Below, one piece after another: positions 55,246 to 64,000 of a stretch of DNA of 64,000 bases. Below the pieces are notes generated by a model that was not told the DNA's origin, ran no database searches, and saw only the letters and a program-made list of their open reading frames with translations. Positions within the stretch are counted from its first letter, which is position 1. Each line of letters opens with the position of its first letter. A program made the translations under genes and the position numbers. This DNA comes from Periplaneta americana (taxonomy: Eukaryota > Arthropoda > Insecta > Blattodea > Blattidae), in contig NC_091120.1 in the NCBI RefSeq assembly GCF_040183065.1, positions 191,907,627 through 191,971,626 of the forward strand. Reading direction: 5' to 3'.

Positions 55246-55940
55246 TGAGTATACAATGTAAAGAAATGAATCGATTAATGGACCAACCAATGAATGAAAA
55301 TGAATAAGCGAATGAATAAAAATATTAATGAACTGATGAACATACAAACATATAAATTAATAATCAATGAATAAGTGAAGTATAGAACGAATAAAACGAA
55401 TGAATAAATAAGTGAATAGTGAATGAGAAATAGATAAACAAAATAATAAATTAATCAGCGAATAAAATAGCGATTAAATTAAAAAGGAAATAAATCAGTC
55501 CTAAAGGAGCAAACTAACGACTGAATAAAACGAATTAAGGAAAAACTATAACATTAATATACAAGTGAATTAACGAATGAGTAACATGAATTAACGACAA
55601 ATTAACAAATTATTGAAGGAGTGAGTTAAGGAAATTAATTAATTAATTAATTAACGAACAATTAAGAAATTATTGAAGTAAATTAAGGGATGTATAAATA
55701 AATTAATGAAAAAATTAACAAATTAATGAAGAAGTGAATTAAGGAGTGAATAAAATGAATTGTCGATAGAATTAACAAATTAATGAAGTGAATTAAGGAA
55801 TGAAAAAAGTTAATTAACGAAAAAGTAATAAAGTAATGTAGAAGTGAGTTAAGGAATGAATAAAATTAATTAACGAAAAATTGACGAACGAATGCAGGAA
55901 CAATTAAGGGAATGAATTATTAAAAAATTAACAAATTAAT
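55246..55940. repeat. Degenerate tandem repeat, ~65-bp units
   Basis: Loose repetition of phrases such as TTAACAAATTAATGAAG, AAGTGAATTAAGGAATGAAT and AAATTAATTAACGAAAAA. Best order is at about 55600-55940; 55246-55600 is a simpler GAATGAATAAA-rich tract. Confidence 0.7.
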
Positions 55941-55987
55941 GTTAAAGTGTTAGAATGAAGTGAAAACGATTATTAATAATATACGAG

Positions 55988-57045
55988 TATTTGAATTTTT
56001 CCACCTCTTCGAAAGACAAATCCATAGCTTTTATGTTTCTATTTTGTACAATATTCTGGTCACAAGACATAATCATATACTTTGTCTTTTCGGAACTACT
56101 TCCAAACCTATCGCTTTACTTGCTTCAAGTAGAATTTCTGTGATTTCCCTAATCGCTTGTGGATTTTCTCCTAACATATTCACGTCATCCGCATAGACAA
56201 GAAGCTGATGTAACTCATTCAATTCCAAACCTTCTCCGTTATCCTGAACTTTCCTAATGGATATTCAAGAGCGAAGTTAAAAAGCAAAGGTGATTTCCTT
56301 GCTTCAGCCCGCAGTGAATTGGAAAAGCATCAGATAGAAATTGGCCTATACGGACTCTGCTGTAAGTTTCACTAAGACACATGTTAAATAATCGAACAAG
56401 TTTCTTGGGAATACCAAATTCAATAAGAATTTTATATAAAACGTTTCTCTTAACCGAGTCATATGCCTTTTGGAAATCTATAAATAACTGATGTACTGTA
56501 CCCTTATACTCCCATTTTTTCTCCAATATCTGTCGAATACAAAAAATGTTATCAATACTCGATCTATTACGCCTAAAACCACACTGATGATCCCCAATAA
56601 TTTCATCTACATATGGAGTTAATCTTCTCAAAAGGATATTCGACAAAATATTGTAGGACGTCAACAAAAGTGATATTCCTCGAAAGTTACTACAGTTAGT
56701 CTTGTCCCCCTTCTTAAAAATAGGTACGATTATGGACTCCTTCCATTGTTCTGGTACAATTTCCTTTTCCCAAATAGCAAGTACAAGCTTATAAATTTCG
56801 CTAGATAATGCATTTCCACCCGCTTGTATTAATTCTGCTGGAATTTGATCGATACTTGGAGACTTGTACTTTTTCAGATTTTCTATCGCAATTTCGACTT
56901 CAGAAAGTGTGGGTTCGGGTATAATGGCTCAGCAATTTGTATTTGAATTTCGTCCTGATCCTTTCTATTTGGCCTATGTATATTTAGTAGTTGTCCAAAA
57001 TAGTTTTTCCATCTGTTCAGGACTGAATGAGAGCGCCTCTTATAC
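55988..57045 (-). pseudogene. RTE-like LINE, N-terminal RT half without 3' end
   Basis: Minus-strand, complements the other copies by holding the front of the RT domain: KYKSPSIDQIPAELIQAGGN, WEKEIVPEQWKESIIVPIFK, KGDKTNCSNFRGISLL, the 56667-56254 frame with GDHQCGFRRNRSSIDNIFC and [16 protein letters not shown], then ...ADDV... near 56190 after frameshifts. It breaks off at 55988 inside the [11 protein letters not shown] region, so the normal LINE 3' end is missing. That indicates a later deletion or rearrangement rather than 5' truncation. Confidence 0.85.
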
Positions 57046-57167
57046 AGATATCCAAACACAATTTTTGTTACTGTTGCGTAAGACTATACAGAGCATTATT
57101 CCGTTAAAAACTCGAATTTGAAAAATTGTAACTTAGACCGTTATTCGGCACAAGACTTCAGTTATTA

Positions 57168-57330
57168 ATGACGCTGTATCAAGCACTAGATTATTTAACA
57201 TCGATGGAATATTGGTCATAACGTAATTGTATTTTGCGACAGTAGACAGAGAATTTGCTGTTACAGTTGAGAAGAATCTGGGGAAAAAATCTCAGCCAGG
57301 TAATCAGTCCAAGCGCAACTCCAAAAGCTG
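57168..57330 (-). repeat. Degraded SINE-2 fragment
   Basis: AATGACGCTGTATCAAGCAC, GGTTATTTAACATCGATGG-like and AGCCAGGTAATCAG blocks in reverse orientation match 62287-62521. The similarity is low. Confidence 0.5.
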
Positions 57331-58110
57331 TCTCTTCATCATCACTGCCTACGAATACAGATAACAATGTTAATACAGCTGGAACGTGACTCTGCCCGCT
57401 TTACCTCCTGACGTATTTGCACGCGTCTGTCGTAATCAGTCCAACCCGAGCCCTGGAGAATGGCAGTTGATAGTTAGCACGTAGCAACCCAAGATTCGAA
57501 GCTTGGAGAGTTTGACTAGAATCGAGAATAGTGTAGCGTAATTCCACTCATGTTCACTGTCTCCTCGCAGTGTTGCCATGTTTACGGGAAGAGTGGTGGG
57601 GGGGGATCGTTTAATCAAAGACGACAGAGGGACGCTGAGGTGCAGGAGGGTGTAGGTAAAGCTTGAGAAATGAAGTAAAGCAAGGAGGGGGTGGCCGGAT
57701 GATAGACAAGTGAAGGAGGGGGTTGTTGCTGCTTACAAAATCGTGTTAACTCTCAAGCAAACACCCTCTGTGCGTAGCATGATTCTACCCCAGCAACAAG
57801 GGCGTAAAGGCAGGCTTAACACGTGCAGAAATTGATGTTGAGTTACCTTCATTACAGTCTAAGTTAGGATCAAACTCGTGTTTTTCTGTTTGAGTCAGGA
57901 GCGGATGTGGGGTAGTTGAACGGGTAACTCGACAGGTAATTTTTACGCAAAATATACAATAATATTAATATTAATAGTAGTAGTAATAATAATAATAATA
58001 ATAATAAACTATTATTAACTCAGTCGATGGTTTCAGTTTTTGACGCAATTAAGGGGTGCTCTGCAATAACAAGCTATGTGTAAGAAGTGGATTTTTGGCA
58101 GTAAGTAAAA
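57331..58110. other. Unassigned DNA with a short (AAT)n tract
   Basis: No gene recognised. (AAT)n at about 57980-58008; G-rich words at 57595-57720. Confidence 0.45.
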
Positions 58111-58221
58111 GTAGCTTACTTACTTACAAATGGCTTTTAAGGAACCCGCAGGTTCATTGCCGCCCTCACATCAGCCCGACATAGGTCCCTATCCAGTGCA
58201 AGATTAATTCACTCTCTACAG

Positions 58222-59070
58222 CAGGCCTGCACAAGGTTTGCGCTCTCCGAGCCGGCTCACAGCTCATGAGCGGAGACAGACATTAGCTGCGCTCTGTATA
58301 AGGGTGGACTGGACGAAGGGGTGATCTCGTACAAAATATACACAAAAGGAAGTACTATTACGAGTGTTTATGAAATGAATTCCCGTTCATTGTTTGCAAA
58401 ACTATATTGGACTATTATTAATTAATAAAGAAATATTTATTTTACAGAAATAATAGAAATTCTATAGCTACTTAAATGTACAATAGCATTTTGTTATATT
58501 TTTATTTATCAGTACGTCAAAACGAGGTTTTATGCTGTTGGCAGCTGAAAGGAACAGTAGCCTACTGATCGTAATGATACATCAGTTACAGATGTTCGAT
58601 GTCTGCCTTTATTAAAGTTGATTATAGAAGACAGTTGCTCACAAATATAAATGTAGAGCCAAACATAGCAATCATTTTCACAGCCAGCTTGTGTAGTCGT
58701 GGATATTATTGCTAATGTTTAGTCTTGTAAAACTCAACCAGGCTAGTAGTATTATTCAAACGATCTTTAGCCCTTAGGTCACATTGAAGATCAATAAGTT
58801 CGAGCTGTAAATCGTTAAATGTTATGTTCCGTCTTTTAGATTCCTCCATACTGTACTGTAGCAGTAGGTAAGCAACGTGAAACAGTTACTGAGAACAGGC
58901 TTACACACTGCACTCCACTAGATGACTGAGTGGTCGTTTCCCTCTCCTCTACCTATAGCAAGTCTATGTCATTCTGACGTATCTTCCTCTCCGTTTCGTC
59001 GAACTGTAAACATGGCTCTCCCGTTCCGAAGGAGCGCGCGTGCTCGTTGAGCGCTGTTTGTGCAGGTATG
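58222..59070 (-). mobile_element. hAT element, 849 bp, nested in the RTE-like LINE
   Basis: Flanking CTCTACAG (58214-58221) and CTCTACAT (59071-59078) match 7 of 8. Termini CAGGCCTGCACAAGG and, in reverse, CATACCTGCACAAAC are short inverted repeats. The GC-rich subterminal GCGCTC words and 8-bp duplication support hAT. It carries a transposase C-terminal remnant on the minus strand. Confidence 0.85.
58380..58849 (-). pseudogene. hAT transposase C-terminal remnant
   Basis: From 58849 leftward: MEESKRRNITFNDLQLELID, then LQCDLRAKDRL, VEFYKTK, and after a stop YPRLHKLAVKMIAMFGSTFI and CEQLSSIINFNKGRHRTSVT. The FGSTFICEQLFS-type stretch is the dimerisation-domain signature near the C-terminus of hAT transposases of the ZBED/Charlie sort. 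At least one stop separates the pieces; upstream catalytic domains are missing. Confidence 0.8.
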
Positions 59071-59521
59071 CTCTACATCATATCCAACCTCCTTCAAATC
59101 CATTTTAATATTATCCACCCATCTACGTCTCGGCCTCCCCAAAGGTCTTCTTTTCCTTCGGTCTCCCAACTAACACTCTAGATGCATTTATGGATTCGCC
59201 ATACGTGCTACATGCCCTGCCCATCTCAAACGTCTGGATTTAATGTTCCTAATTATGTCAGGTGAAGAAAATAATGCGTGCAGTTCTGCGTTGTGTAACT
59301 TTCTCCATTCTCCTGTAACTTCATCCCTCTTAGCCCCAAATATTTTCCTAAGAACCTTATTCTCAAACACCCTTAACCTCTGTTCCTCTTTCAAAGTGAG
59401 AGTCCAAGTTTCAGAACCATACAGAAAAACCGGTAATATAACTGTTTTATAAATTCTAACTTTCAGATTTTTTGACAGCACACTAGATGACAAAGCTTCT
59501 CAACCGAATAATAACAGGTAT

Positions 59522-60262
59522 TACTTACTTACTTACAAATGACTTTTAAGGAACCCGAAGGTTCATTGCCGCCCTCACATAAGCCCGTCATCGGTCCCTA
59601 TCCTGTGCAAGATTAAGCCAGTCTCTATCATCATACCCCACCTCCCTCAAATCCATTTTAATATTATCCTCCCATCTACGTCTCGGCCTCCCTAAAGGTC
59701 TTTTTCCCTCCGGTCTCCCAACTAACACTCTATATGCATTTCTGGATTCGCCCATACGTGCTACATGCCCTGCCCATCTCAAACGTCTGGATTTCAAGTT
59801 CCTAATTATGTCAGGTGAAGAATACAATGCGTGCAGTTCTGTGTTGTGTAACTTTCTCCATTCTCCTGTAACTTCATCCCGCTTAGCCCCAAATATTTTC
59901 CTAAGCACCTTATTCTCAACCACCCTTAACCTATGTTCCTCTCTCAGAGTGAGAGTCCAAGTTTCACAGCCATATAGAAGAACCGGTAATATAACTGTTT
60001 TATAAATTCTAACTTTCAGATTTTTGGACAGCAGACTTATTTCCCATATTTATTCTGCGTTTAATTTCCTCCCGAGTGTCATTTATATTTGTCACTGTTA
60101 CTCAAAGATATTTGAATTTTTCCACCTCTTCGATGGATAAATCTCCAATTTTTATGTTTCCATTTCTTACAATATATTGGTCACGAGACATAATCATATA
60201 CTTTTTCTTTTCGGGATTTACTTCCAAACCTATCGCTTTACTTGCTTCAAGTAAAATATCCA
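59522..60262 (-). pseudogene. RTE-like LINE abutting the previous copy head-to-tail
   Basis: (TTAC)n tail at 59522-59538, then NLRVP-end region, 59923-59588 frame with [20 protein letters not shown] and [20 protein letters not shown] ~38-bp deletion near 60040 removes the [10 protein letters not shown] region. The 5' break is near 60262 in the ASKAIGLEV segment. Its tail lies directly at the 5' break of the 58114-59517 copy. Confidence 0.85.
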
Positions 60263-60807
60263 TGTTTATGTAAAAGTAACGTTGTTTTCATTAACAAAGA
60301 GAGGCCTTTGCAAATTTGCGTTTTTGAATTAGTGTTATTGATAGTAATATGTATAAGTTTCATATATTATTAATCAAAATCTCGTTATTGAATTTGTTAT
60401 TTTGATACATTAACAGTAAAATACTCCAACTTGGCTTGTTATTGCAGGCATAAGATACAACTTACCTTGTTATTTCATATGCATGAGAATACTGCAGATT
60501 CTTTATAAGGTTGATAAATAAGGGTTGAAACGTAATACACGAACATAAAATAATTTAAGAGTTGAACTTTATTTTCACAATGTAAGTTAAATATACAATA
60601 CATGATATAAGAAAATAGAAATTGTGTATTTTATTGTATATCCAAGTACTTTTAGGTAGTGGAGGAAAAATAGGAGCTCTCAGAATCAAAATAAATCCAA
60701 AACAATGGCATCACCTTATAAGTATTGTTATAGTATTACTTCCAAAATCTTCTCTTCGTATCGATTTGATCACTTTACGAAGGAATATTTTATATCATCA
60801 ATCAGCA
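60263..60807. other. Unassigned AT-rich DNA
   Basis: No recognised element or gene. Confidence 0.4.
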
Positions 60808-61231
60808 TTCACTAAAGGATATGCTACTGAAGCTAAATGACAGCTGTGAGCAGTATGGGATGAAAATAAATGCAAATAAGACGAAGAACATGGTCATAGG
60901 AAGGAAAATACCGGAGATAAAGTTGCGAATTCTAAATGAGTCAGTAGAGGAAGTGGACACCTTCAAATACTTGGGATGTACTATAAGCAGTAACATGAGC
61001 TGCTGCCAGGAAGTCAAAAATAATATAGCAATGGCAAAGGAAGCTTTTAATAGGAAAAAGAGCATCTTCTGCCGACCTCTGGAAAAAGAACTAAAGAATG
61101 GCCTAGTGAAGTGCTTTGTGTGGATTGTGACATTGTATGGGGCAGAAACATGGACATTACGGCGAAGTGAAGAGAAGCGAATAGAAGCTTTTGAAATGTG
61201 GATATGGAGAAGAATGGAACGTGTGAAGTAA
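60808..61231 (+). pseudogene. LINE-2 family RT fragment (thumb region)
   Basis: Open frame with SCEQYGMKINANKTKNMVIG, FKYLGCTISSNMSCCQEV, AKEAFNRKKSIFCRPLEKEL and YGAETWTLRRSEEKRIEAFE, ending at 61229 (IWRRMERVK then stop). It begins just after the FADD motif and ends before WLGHWLRR. Both ends are truncated. It has a single copy of the block expanded at 26.6-27.4 kb and shows the normal arrangement. Confidence 0.85.
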
Positions 61232-61236
61232 TTAAT

Positions 61237-61436
61237 AATAATTTATTTATTTAATCTGGCAGAGCTAAAGCCAGTAGGCCGTCTCTTCCGCCCAGCCAGA
61301 CTCTAATTCTAATTGAATACAATTGCTTACATAGTTATTACATTAATATATAGACCATAAAACAACATGAAAGTAAATAATGAAAGTTGGATAAGTAATG
61401 TTAGTGTGACAATAATAAACATTGGTAAGAAATAGT

Positions 61437-61495
<59 letters not shown>

Positions 61496-62040
61496 AATAA
61501 TTTAGATATTTATCTGTGATATATATAACCATTAAACATTGAGAAACCCTGAAACAGCTATTATTGTTAACAAGAATTGTTAGAAAAATATCTCGTTAGC
61601 CTATTCTTAAATTGGTTTGATGTCTGACAGTCCCTGACATTACTCGGTAGGGAATTCCAAAGTCGAGGAACGGCCACAGTGAAAGAAGATGAATATGAGG
61701 ATGTTCGGTGGGAGGGAATGGATAATATTGAGGAGTGTTGTGATCGTGTGTCTAGGTTATGATGGGTGGATAAATTTTGAAAACGAGACGCAAGATAGAC
61801 AGGAGTGGAGAAATGCAATACCGTATGTGAAAGAGAAGGGAAAGACAGTGGATTTTCCTACGATCTTCTAGACGGAGCCAGGACAACATTTCGAGGTATG
61901 GTGTTACGTGATCAGCCCGGGCGAATATTGCACTCCACGGGTATTCCAATGTTGGTGCTGTACTACATTCGCAGCCACGTGCTGAAAATTGTCCGAACGC
62001 TTCTAGTTTTCCCCCGCGCCTGGAAGACGGATGGGGTGTT
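61237..62040 (-). pseudogene. CR1-like LINE, C-terminal end and 3' region
   Basis: The minus-strand frame 61818-61567 contains SFTVAVPRLWNSLPSNVRDC and SNQFKNRLTRYFSNNS, the usual end of CR1/L2-type ORF2 proteins. Upstream, 61949-61752 in another frame has FARADHVTPYLEMLSWLRLE and DRRKIHCLSLLFHI, so there is a frameshift near 61790. The 3' part includes a (TAA)n tract (61439-61490) and a TCTGGCAGAGCTAAAGCCAG block. CR1 versus a related clade cannot be decided here. Confidence 0.75.
61439..61490. repeat. (TAA)n microsatellite
   Basis: About 17 TAA units in the 3' region of the CR1-like fragment. Confidence 0.95.
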
Positions 62041-62286
62041 GCCGCTACAGCAGCGCCATTAATGTCTTGCAGAACGCTCTTGACTTAAAATGGACTGGGG
62101 TCTTACGGCCTGTGTTCCTTCCACATTCATCTATGTAGCTTAATCCCCCACTAGGACTCAGACATCCCATCAAAGGAGACAGGAGTTCGATGCAAACTCT
62201 TGGCATGAGAATTGTGATGGAAATTGATGGTACAGGGCAAAACTTATTTCAGATCTCTTCATTGTACTATTTTTATTTTTTTTTAC

Positions 62287-62521
62287 TTGGTTATTTAGCG
62301 ACGCTTTATTAACTACTAGGTTATTTAGCATCAATGGGATTGGTAATGGCGATATTTGGCGAGATGAGGCCTAGGATTCGCCATAGATTACCTGACATTT
62401 GCCTTACGGTTTTCAAAACCTTGGAAAAAGCCCAACCAGGTAATCAGCCCAAGCGGGAATCGATCCCATGCCCGAGCGCAACTCTAGATCAGCAGGCAAG
62501 CGTCTCAGTCGATTGAGCTAC
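62287..62521 (-). repeat. SINE-2 copy
   Basis: Reverse-strand copy; tRNA-like head at the right (GGGAATCGATCCC, AGCTA at 62516-62520) and the 3' end at the left. A body block ATTACCTGACATTTGCC is shared in reverse with 12483-12733. Confidence 0.85.
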
Positions 62522-62878
62522 TATTTTTAATCAATCACTGATCCGCTACTACTAATCGTCAATAGCTTCAAAACATTATGCTTCGGTATCGGCATACAAG
62601 GCAACTGTTACCGAGCTAATGTCGGAAACTCGTGGTTTTTTACGCAGTCCGTTCCATCTCGCTCTGTTTTCTGTTTAATGTGCCTCGAGATTAAACGTGG
62701 CGGAGTTTTATTTGTGATGGATAAAGCCAAGGTTGTATTTTGTAGTAGCTATTGGGTTACGTTCATTTTCGTGGTTCTTCAGAAATCTCTAATGTTCCTT
62801 CATATGGAACGGCGGAAATAGGAGTGAGACAAGTGGCCAGTAGGCTTGGAGCTCGCATTGTCTAAGCTCAAGTTTCCC
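62522..62878. other. Unassigned DNA
   Basis: 62835-62865 resembles 42390-42420 (GGCTTGGAGCTC), pointing to an unrecognised repeat. No gene. Confidence 0.4.
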
Positions 62879-62882
62879 TTAA

Positions 62883-63101
62883 CCCTTAACTGACATGAAG
62901 GGGTCTTACAGACCGACGTCATCCTTTCATCCTCTCACTTTACGAATTTTATGATCTAGAACTTTCCTCTTCTATCTACCTTCCAATTGGAGTGAAGTGA
63001 TCTAGCAATACTGATTTATATTTATTATAATATAGCCAATGGGGTCTGACAGACCGCACCAAGTCAGTTACGAGACAAATAATAGACATGTCAGTTAAGG
63101 G
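62883..63101. mobile_element. piggyBac-like MITE, 219 bp
   Basis: TTAA at 62879-62882 and 63102-63105 flanks perfect 15-bp inverted repeats CCCTTAACTGACATG and CATGTCAGTTAAGGG. Near-palindromic inner words GGGGTCTTACAGACC and GGGGTCTGACAGACC occur near each end. Same superfamily logic as the MITE at 19300 but a different sequence family. Confidence 0.9.
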
Positions 63102-63144
63102 TTAAAATGACGCGTTTTCGCGAACAATTTTATATCCTTGTCAG

Positions 63145-63404
63145 TCCACACCTGTGGAGTAACAGTTAGCGCGTCTAGCCGTGAAACCAGGTGGCCCGGT
63201 TCGATTTCCGGTCGGGGCAGGTTACTTGGTTGAGATTTTTCCGGGGTTTTCCTTCATCCCAATATGAACAAATGCTGGTTAACTTTCGGTGCTGGACCCC
63301 GGACTCATTTCACCGGCATTATCATCTTCATCTCATTCAGACGCTAAATAACCTAAGATGTTGATAAAGTGTCGATAAAATAACCTACTAAAATAAATAA
63401 AATG
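63145..63404 (+). repeat. SINE-1 copy
   Basis: Head TCCACACCTGTGGAGTAACA, GGTTCGATTTCCGG (one base short of other copies upstream of the B box), tail GTCGATAAAATAACC. TATCCTTGTCAG (63133-63144) and TATCCTTCTGCC (63405-63416) are a likely diverged target duplication. Confidence 0.85.
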
Positions 63405-63489
63405 TATCCTTCTGCCATTCATTCATTCACAATTTCGCCCCGACATCATATATCATAATGAACTATATTCTTGGCTATCAAATGCACAC

Positions 63490-63490
63490 A

Positions 63491-63550
<60 letters not shown>

Positions 63551-64000
63551 GAACTGGTAATGGAAATTACGGGAAAACGGCTGAACGGATTTTAATAAAT
63601 GGCCCCTCATTTTGAAGCTTGGAACCCAAAGCTTTTCGGAAAAGTAGTAGTTTTCAGTGAAATGTCAATTTTCCTACATAATTTTCCTAATTTCCAAAAT
63701 CCATCTGTTGTCAGTTTTGAGAACTAATTTTATTCAATCACGGCCGACTTGATTGAATTTCAGAACAAAACACACACTACAATAAACAATAGGCTATTAC
63801 ACGAAGACCATGACCTGCAGGATGTCAGACATATTTAGAGCTCAATTTATTCAATTTGTTATTAAAAACTGATTCTGCAGTGTATAATTTTCTGAGTACA
63901 GCTGTGTATTGGATATTCAAATCTACGAAACTTGAGGTGGTTTGATGACATTGTTACCATTAGAAATTAAATATTATTATAGTTAATATCATGATGCGTC
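63490..64000 (-). repeat. Interspersed repeat family C, copy 2 (runs off the window)
   Basis: Reverse-strand match to 53620-54135, starting at the (TA)n and AATTTGAACTGGTAATGG and still matching at the last base of the window. The element is therefore longer than 500 bp. Confidence 0.8.
63494..63546. repeat. (TA)n microsatellite ending family C copy 2
   Basis: About 26 TA units. Confidence 0.95.

Larger units (their letters stand above)
58114..59517 (-). pseudogene. RTE-like LINE split by a hAT element
   Basis: 3' end with TTAC tail at 58114-58128; LINE sequence to 58221, then hAT (58222-59070), then LINE again to 59517. Minus-strand frames include GRPRRRWVDNIKMDLKEVG (59169-58969, part in the hAT) and 59493-59188 with [18 protein letters not shown] and [16 protein letters not shown]. 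It ends at NACYYSVEK, where the next RTE-like copy's tail begins. Confidence 0.85.

Noticed and set aside
1..64000. A bacterial-type operon, defence island or phage
   Set aside because: The composition, SINEs, LINEs, microsatellites and lack of contiguous ORFs indicate animal nuclear DNA.

Overview
This window looks like repeat-rich nuclear DNA from an insect, most likely a cockroach or other Blattodea. That assignment rests on my recognition of the repeat types: an RTE-like LINE whose ORF ends in NLRVP and whose tail is (TAAG)n, tRNA-derived SINEs, and abundant TA-target DNA transposons. It is an inference, not a database result. I found no convincing host gene, rRNA gene, CRISPR array or bacterial feature. 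Nearly every protein-like signal is a decayed piece of a transposable element, and most remaining open frames are antisense shadows of these or translated microsatellites.

Layout. 0-4 kb: a hairpin-ended repeat (family A) and the 3' end of a second LINE family (LINE-2). 4-10 kb: an RTE-like fragment, a SINE piece, and a palindromic MITE split exactly between A and T by a 1182-bp Helitron-like element; an empty-site copy of that MITE lies 450 bp downstream. 11-16 kb: two copies of hairpin-ended family B. One carries a 1555-bp Tc1/mariner-superfamily element at a TA, which itself carries a SINE. 16-23 kb: an RTE-like copy, the second family A copy (inverted), a piggyBac-like MITE at TTAA, SINEs, a TA-flanked MITE and an RTE-like copy with a near-perfect target duplication. 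24-28 kb: a pogo-like element with intact 25-bp terminal inverted repeats, then a LINE-2 copy whose reverse transcriptase has the FADD motif block five times in frame. 28-32 kb: two abutting mariner-like elements, the second interrupted inside its coding sequence by another TA-element.

34-38 kb: a 3.9-kb inverted-repeat element holding a SINE, an R2-like LINE 3' end and a foldback with 262-bp arms. 38-43 kb: an RTE-like ORF broken by one stop codon, a Penelope-like GIY-YIG endonuclease fragment, a Jockey-like fragment, and flanking direct repeats that include a MITE. 43-50 kb: a tandem duplication carrying a hAT MITE, a 2.1-kb 58/67-bp minisatellite, a tRNA-like sequence, and a 600-bp-offset duplication of a SINE plus the end of a hAT-like element. 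50-51.3 kb: a 20-bp minisatellite that stays open in several frames. 51-64 kb: a mariner-like element, family C repeats in both orientations, more RTE-like copies (one with a hAT insertion carrying a transposase remnant), a LINE-2 piece, a CR1-like LINE end, a second piggyBac-like MITE and more SINEs.

The elements do not work together as a system. The biological content is the nesting order, which can be read in several places because the junctions and target duplications are still intact.
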